Shown here: in pieces, positions 59,763 to 64,000 of the stretch
How positions within the stretch are numbered: position 1 is the first letter of the stretch
Layout of the letters: each line of letters opens with the position of its first letter
Assembly: GCA_900491605.1 (NCBI GenBank)
Contig: UESW01003904.1
Span: 759,843 to 823,842, forward strand
Direction: 5' to 3'
Length of the DNA: 64,000 nucleotides
Source: Calamus simplicifolius
Lineage: Eukaryota > Streptophyta > Magnoliopsida > Arecales > Arecaceae
The notes under the pieces: model-generated
The model's input: the letters and a program-made list of their open reading frames with translations, nothing else
Told to the model about the DNA's origin: nothing
The model's database searches: none
Translations under genes and position numbers: made by a program

Positions 59763-61040
59763 GGGCATGGCATGCAGGCTGCTTTTGTAATTTAAGATTT
59801 TGGAGATAAAAACAATTTGGGGTTGGTATTACTGTGTAACCAAGCAAATTATGTGTAGCAGAGCCACATGTTAGACATTACAATTTGCATAATCATATGC
59901 AATTACTAACGATCTCCATTACAGTTTGTTTTTAAATGATTCGACCGTGACTTAAATGGATTTGCTTACCTTAAAACAAGAGCAGTTTGACTCTTAAGAA
60001 TCTGTTTCAGCTTTTAACTCTCTACAACGGGCCAGTCTTGCTGCCACGGAAGTGCTGCTCCTCTTCTTCTGGACTGGGCCAAATTAAGGTCTGTTTTAGA
60101 CTAGAGCAATTGTCTTGTGCTATTTATTATTCTATTGTGAGCAGTTTTAGAGCAACTGAAGTGCCATTCTTACAATTAGATTATAGCTTTTGCTAGTAAA
60201 TTAAGCATATATCGCATGAAACTGTTAGAATAGGGTTTAGAGATGATTCTCCATCCTAAAGTCCTCTATTTTTTGCAAATGAAACAGCCCCAAATATCAT
60301 TAGCAAAAGAAAAAAACAAACAAACAAACAAACAAACATGGAGATAGTTCTTGACCATGCTTTAAATCCTCCCACGGACTCATTATCTGCAACCAAGTAA
60401 CCGAATTTAATTCGGTCTTCGTCGAGATCCTATTTTGGAGCCCGAGTGGAGCTGGAGCGAACTCTCACACCTAATTAATATGGTTCGAGTCGGGGAGAAA
60501 CCGAAGCCGCTTTAAAGAAAATGGACTCCTATCGCTTCCACCGAACCAACCAAAATGGTTCATGTTAAGACAAATCAGCTACATACATATATGTACTTCC
60601 TGGCATTTAGTTTCCACGAGCAACAACAAATAATAATTGATAAACTAATGATCATGCAATTGGATGATAAATATAAAATTGTTAATGGAAGTAGATGGAC
60701 TCAAAATATCTTAATGAAGTAATGAACACAACCACAATCGTTAGCTCTCTAAAGCAACAGATTATGGCCTCAAATGTATCACAAACGAAACCACTACCAA
60801 GGGGGGGGGGACTCACTCTATATAACCTTTTTTCAGCCTAAAACTCAAATTGCCTGCGAACGTTTAATATTTAAATATTACAAAAATCAAACAAATCATG
60901 ATGAGCTTAAGAGTAAATAAATATATAAATAAAAATAAAATAAATAAAAAAGTATTTAACTCAGTCTTCCTTAAAAAAAAAAAAATTGCGTCATCCAACA
61001 ATAGCGCGCATCTTGATGCCTCGCCATGGATCTGATGGCC
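59763..61040. other. PDIL2-1 3' UTR and intergenic DNA before RPA3
   Basis: No gene was recognised. It includes an AAAC microsatellite at about 60311-60338 and a G10 run near 60801-60810. Confidence 0.5.
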
Positions 61041-61044
61041 GACC

Positions 61045-61162
61045 GCGCGAAAACCATGTGTTGTGGCGCCAAAATCGAACCCTAGACGGCGCCAAAAGAT
61101 TTTTTTTTTTTAAAAAAATCCTTTTCTATTAAAAATTTCTGCACCCATGCCTCGGCGCCAAA
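61045..61162 (-). promoter_or_regulatory. Cluster of four E2F-type sites upstream of RPA3
   Basis: On the minus strand there are TTTTCGCGC at 61053-61045 and TTTGGCGCC at 61073-61065, 61096-61088 and 61162-61154. All four fit the E2F consensus TTTSSCGC and point the same way. They lie within about 145 bp upstream of the probable RPA3 transcription start. DNA replication genes, including RPA subunits, are classic E2F targets in plants, so S-phase control is likely. Confidence 0.75.
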
Positions 61163-61189
61163 CCCCGCACCTAAAACTCCATCGGAACC

Positions 61190-61250
61190 CTGCTCCTCTC
61201 TCGCTCTCCCCTCTTCCGATCGCCGCTCGAGTGTTCGACTGATCTGCACG
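61190..61250 (+). other. Probable non-coding first exon of RPA3
   Basis: A CT-rich leader-like stretch ends GATCTGCACG at 61250 followed by a GTATCG donor. The next acceptor (CTCTGCAG at 62939) is seven bases before the RPA3 ATG, giving a 5' UTR intron of about 1.69 kb. The left end is approximate. Confidence 0.5.
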
Positions 61251-62945
61251 GTATCGATTCGTTTCTCCCCCATTTTAGCATCGATTGAGATTTGAGCATC
61301 TCTTCTTCTCTCCGTCAAAAGGATTCCCAATCCCTAAATACTTCTATTTAGAGAAAAAAAATATGGGATCTAATTTTGGCTTCTTTGCACCAAATCGTAT
61401 CGATTTTTGTAGATCTTTTTATTTGCTTTGCTTTATTGCTGATTTGGAGCCATTATTTGTGATATGATGTGCCAAAACTTCTCCCTTTTTTCGCTTATAC
61501 CACTTGTTGTTTAGCTTTTCGTTCTGTCAATTTTAATGTTCCTTGAGGTTTAAGAACTGGATATGCTACTCTTGTTCCGGTGGATTAAAACTCTCTGACG
61601 TCAAAAATTTAGATGAAAAAAGATCTGTAGATGGTTGTCCTGATTGTACTGTTTAAAGAAATTGTTAGTTGGCTTAAAATAACAGCCGTCGCTCATTACT
61701 TTGTATGTTTATATGGTGAATAGTATGATTTAGTTGTTATCCTGTTGCAATGGTGGTTATATGGCATGAACGGTACCTAATTTCTTTTTGGATATTTTCT
61801 GTGTTCCTCCACTTGAAATAATGTTTTCTTGTGTTCAAATCATCATTTTAGTAGTGCTATTCCTTTTCTCAAAAGATCTTCATATCAGTTTGGAAGGAAT
61901 ATTTTATTTGTTCCGAACGTTGAAATAATCAACTAATGCCATTATTTTGCCATTGTCGCCCATCATTTACTATTGTGACAGCTTATGATGGGCAAAAAAC
62001 AAAATGATATGCATTTAAAAGCTGTCAAAATGGTCAAAATATGTTTTGAGGGGTTCTTTTCAGGTGATGTGATGTGAACCTTATTTAAACCTTGAAGTAG
62101 ACTAGTTGATTCGGCCTGGTTTTTCTAATGTAAACATTGATTTGCTGGAGGCTGAGCTTGCAATTACAAGAGCAACTAATCATTGATATATAAGTGTATC
62201 CAATATGATGATCCAACATGATTTATCAAATTGCATGGGAAAGCTAAAATTTTATGAGCTTGTTGAAATGTTAAAGACATTGCATCTCCTTTTTGCAGTT
62301 TGTTGATACTGATAATATAGCGTTAAATTTTACAAGGTGATTCCTTGAATGTATTTATATCATTGCAGTGCTTAATTATAACGTTTCATTATTTCATGAT
62401 TAGGGTCTTAGAGAGAAGTGTTATCTAGGAAAAGCATGGTTATCTACAGTTAATCTGGCAATAACTTCTCTATGACCGGGTGACAATTGCTGTATAGATC
62501 TGTCAAGGTTATCAGATTTTGTGGTGGCATGTTAAGCATCACAACATGAAGGTCAGAACAAGATGTGGGAATGTATAGGAACTTTAATCTAGTTCTCTCC
62601 CAGAGGAACCTTTATGACTAGCTTCTAAATGTTATTTATGAAAATCTATCAAACGTTGCTTATTTGCTTGCATTCTTGGTGCTCACATAAGGATTTTATT
62701 GTTTCAGCTGTGATTGCTTTCTTGTTGACATTGTGTTTTCTGTCTTTTGCTTTAGCTGTTTCTATAAATTGGTCTGTCCCGGTGATTTTTATTCTTTTTT
62801 TTTTCTTAGCTGCTAGTAAATGTATTACCATAAGCTAGTTAAAGTTACTGATATAGAAGGATCATATGAAATTGTTGAGCATCAAAGTTTAGTATGTGGA
62901 GTTTGAGGCATTTTCATTTCTGGTGAACATGCTCTGCAGATAATA

Positions 62946-63201
62946 ATGGATACATCTAGCCCCACAGTTTTCGTGAATGCAGAGCTTCTGAAGATGTATG
63001 ATGGCCGGAGAGTTCGAGCAGTGGTTCAAGTGATGCGAAATGAAGGTGGGGTCATCACAGGTCAATCAACTGATGGGCATCAGTTAACTGTGAAGGTTTC
63101 TCAGGCCTTCCCTCTGTCGCATTTTGTGGAGGTTATTGGTATTGCTGATGGCAATCAATCAATTCGTGCCGAAATTTGCACCGACTTTGGTGCTGCATTT
63201 G
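62946..63201 (+). CDS. RPA3: Replication protein A 14-kDa subunit (RPA3), first coding exon; the rest lies beyond the right edge
   Basis: RPA3 is the smallest subunit of the heterotrimeric single-strand DNA-binding complex used in replication and repair; its OB fold mediates trimer assembly. The exon reads MDTSSPTVFVNAELLKMYDG, then RRVRAVVQVMRNEGGVITGQ, HQLTVKVSQAFPLSHFVEVI and IRAEICTDFGAAF. This is the usual Rep_fac-A_3 OB-fold order with the plant-typical MDTSSP start. The exon ends at 63201 in phase 1 before GTAATT; the next exon should encode a D..NYN-like segment and about 25 C-terminal residues. The longer open frame after 63201 reads into the intron and is not coding. Confidence 0.93.
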
Positions 63202-64000
63202 GTAATTTACTATGTACTCTTGTAGTGTTTTATTTACTTGTTCTATCCCTCTTTTGTCATATCCCTCTATGCTCCTTAAACCTTCAGACCTTTGTTGTGA
63301 CTGCATTGTTGTTTATCATTTCTAGTAGTTATATTTTCTGCATTAGTCTTATCGGAATAGGAAATATGAGCTTAGGTTGTCTTTTTTATTTATTTGTTTT
63401 TTTTTATTTTGGGAGGGGGCAGAGAATTGACCAATTGTTAATCTTACTAGTTTCCCTTTGTTCTGAGTTCATTTTATGAAAAACAACATGGTGGCATTGT
63501 TAATGTTTCTTTGAAATTGAATAACTGATATGAAGGTCACCAACATGTTGCATCAATCTATTAAGATTAAACTATGAGCGAGTTAATTCTCTTTTCGTCC
63601 CTGTAGCATATCCCTTCTTTCTAAATCAAGAGCTATTAGATGAATCTAACATCATTCTTAATCAGAGCCCTTTTTTTTATTATATTTTTTCAATTTTTTC
63701 TTGCTTGAGGTAGATAAGCAAGGAGCTAGGTGCTGCCATAAATTTAAAAAAATAAAAAAGATCTTTTTATGCATATTTTTCTAATACCTCTGGATATCTC
63801 ATGTTAGTTGCAACTCTGATCGGATACTCTGGATAGGACTAGCATCTATTTAGCTAAAAAAACTATGGTGATTTCTTTGGTCTTTACTTGCCATTGTGGC
63901 AATAGAAATTGGCAAACATAAAACTTTGCTTGCACTGTGGATCATCCTCTTAGCAAGTTCTGTCTTCATTCTCTTTTTTTCCCCATTTCTCATCCTGTTG
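63202..64000 (+). other. RPA3 intron, running off the window
   Basis: This is AT-rich intron sequence after the GTAATT donor. No exon matching the RPA3 C terminus was seen before 64000. Confidence 0.6.

Noticed and set aside
63202..63479. Continuation of the RPA3 frame into a hydrophobic tail
   Set aside because: It follows a GTAATT donor at the family's expected splice point and would replace the conserved OB-fold C terminus with AT-rich intron translation.
1..64000. CRISPR arrays, bacterial operons or phage-like modules
   Set aside because: No direct-repeat/spacer structure or prokaryotic gene organisation; all signals are those of a plant nuclear genome.
1..64000. Functional tRNA, rRNA or snRNA genes
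   Set aside because: No cloverleaf with intact A and B boxes, no rRNA-like conserved blocks and no upstream snRNA elements were seen by eye; a covariance-model scan would be needed to exclude small RNAs.

Overview
The window is plant nuclear DNA. It has spliced genes with GT-AG introns of 0.1 to 3 kb, AT-rich intergenic DNA and many transposable elements. The GC-rich intronless kinase gene and the overall repeat style suggest a monocot, and a palm is my best guess, but the sequence alone does not settle the species.

Layout. 1-2326: the 5' end of a Ty3/gypsy retrotransposon on the minus strand, with an open gag frame, a primer-binding region and a complete 1.08-kb LTR. 4.1-5.9 kb: an intronless CBL-interacting protein kinase (CIPK12/18/19 type) with a TATA box and ABRE/G-box motifs upstream. 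6.9-8.05 kb: the 3' part of a decayed RTE-type LINE. 9.6-10.4 kb: a hAT-like non-autonomous element with an 8-bp target duplication. 11.5-25.7 kb: the exons of a broken ERdj3B (ER-lumen J-protein) gene on the minus strand. Its largest intron holds a complete 9.9-kb CACTA (En/Spm) transposon at 14561-24435, which carries decayed TnpD and TnpA genes. 27-31 kb: remnants of another gypsy element and a long foldback repeat. 34.5-43.6 kb: AMSH3, a K48/K63-type JAMM deubiquitinase, in 14 exons. 46.3-47.3 kb: two inverted Tourist-like MITEs. 48.8-49.3 kb: a LINE RNase H remnant. 49.8-59.8 kb: PDIL2-1, a protein disulfide isomerase with two thioredoxin domains and an ERp29c domain, in 11 exons. 61.2 kb to the right edge: the 5' end of RPA3 (replication protein A 14-kDa subunit), with a tight cluster of E2F motifs upstream of its probable start.

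The four host genes (CIPK, AMSH3, PDIL2-1, RPA3) are all on the plus strand and are independent units with unrelated roles: calcium signalling, endosomal deubiquitination, ER folding and DNA replication. Three of them carry a single one-base deletion that breaks an otherwise perfect reading frame, each in or beside a short homopolymer. This points to consensus error in the assembly more than to three dead genes. The ERdj3B copy is different: it has several 4-bp insertions, an in-frame stop, a one-base deletion and missing 3' exons, and looks like a true pseudogene.

I found no clearly undescribed system. The less ordinary features are the recurrent 4-bp insertions in the ERdj3B pseudogene, a dispersed repeat family with CAAGGTT/AACCTTG ends that populates the host introns, the palindromic subterminal arrays of the CACTA element, and the E2F cluster at RPA3. 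Exon boundaries come from reading frames, GT-AG signals and remembered family sequences; no search was run.
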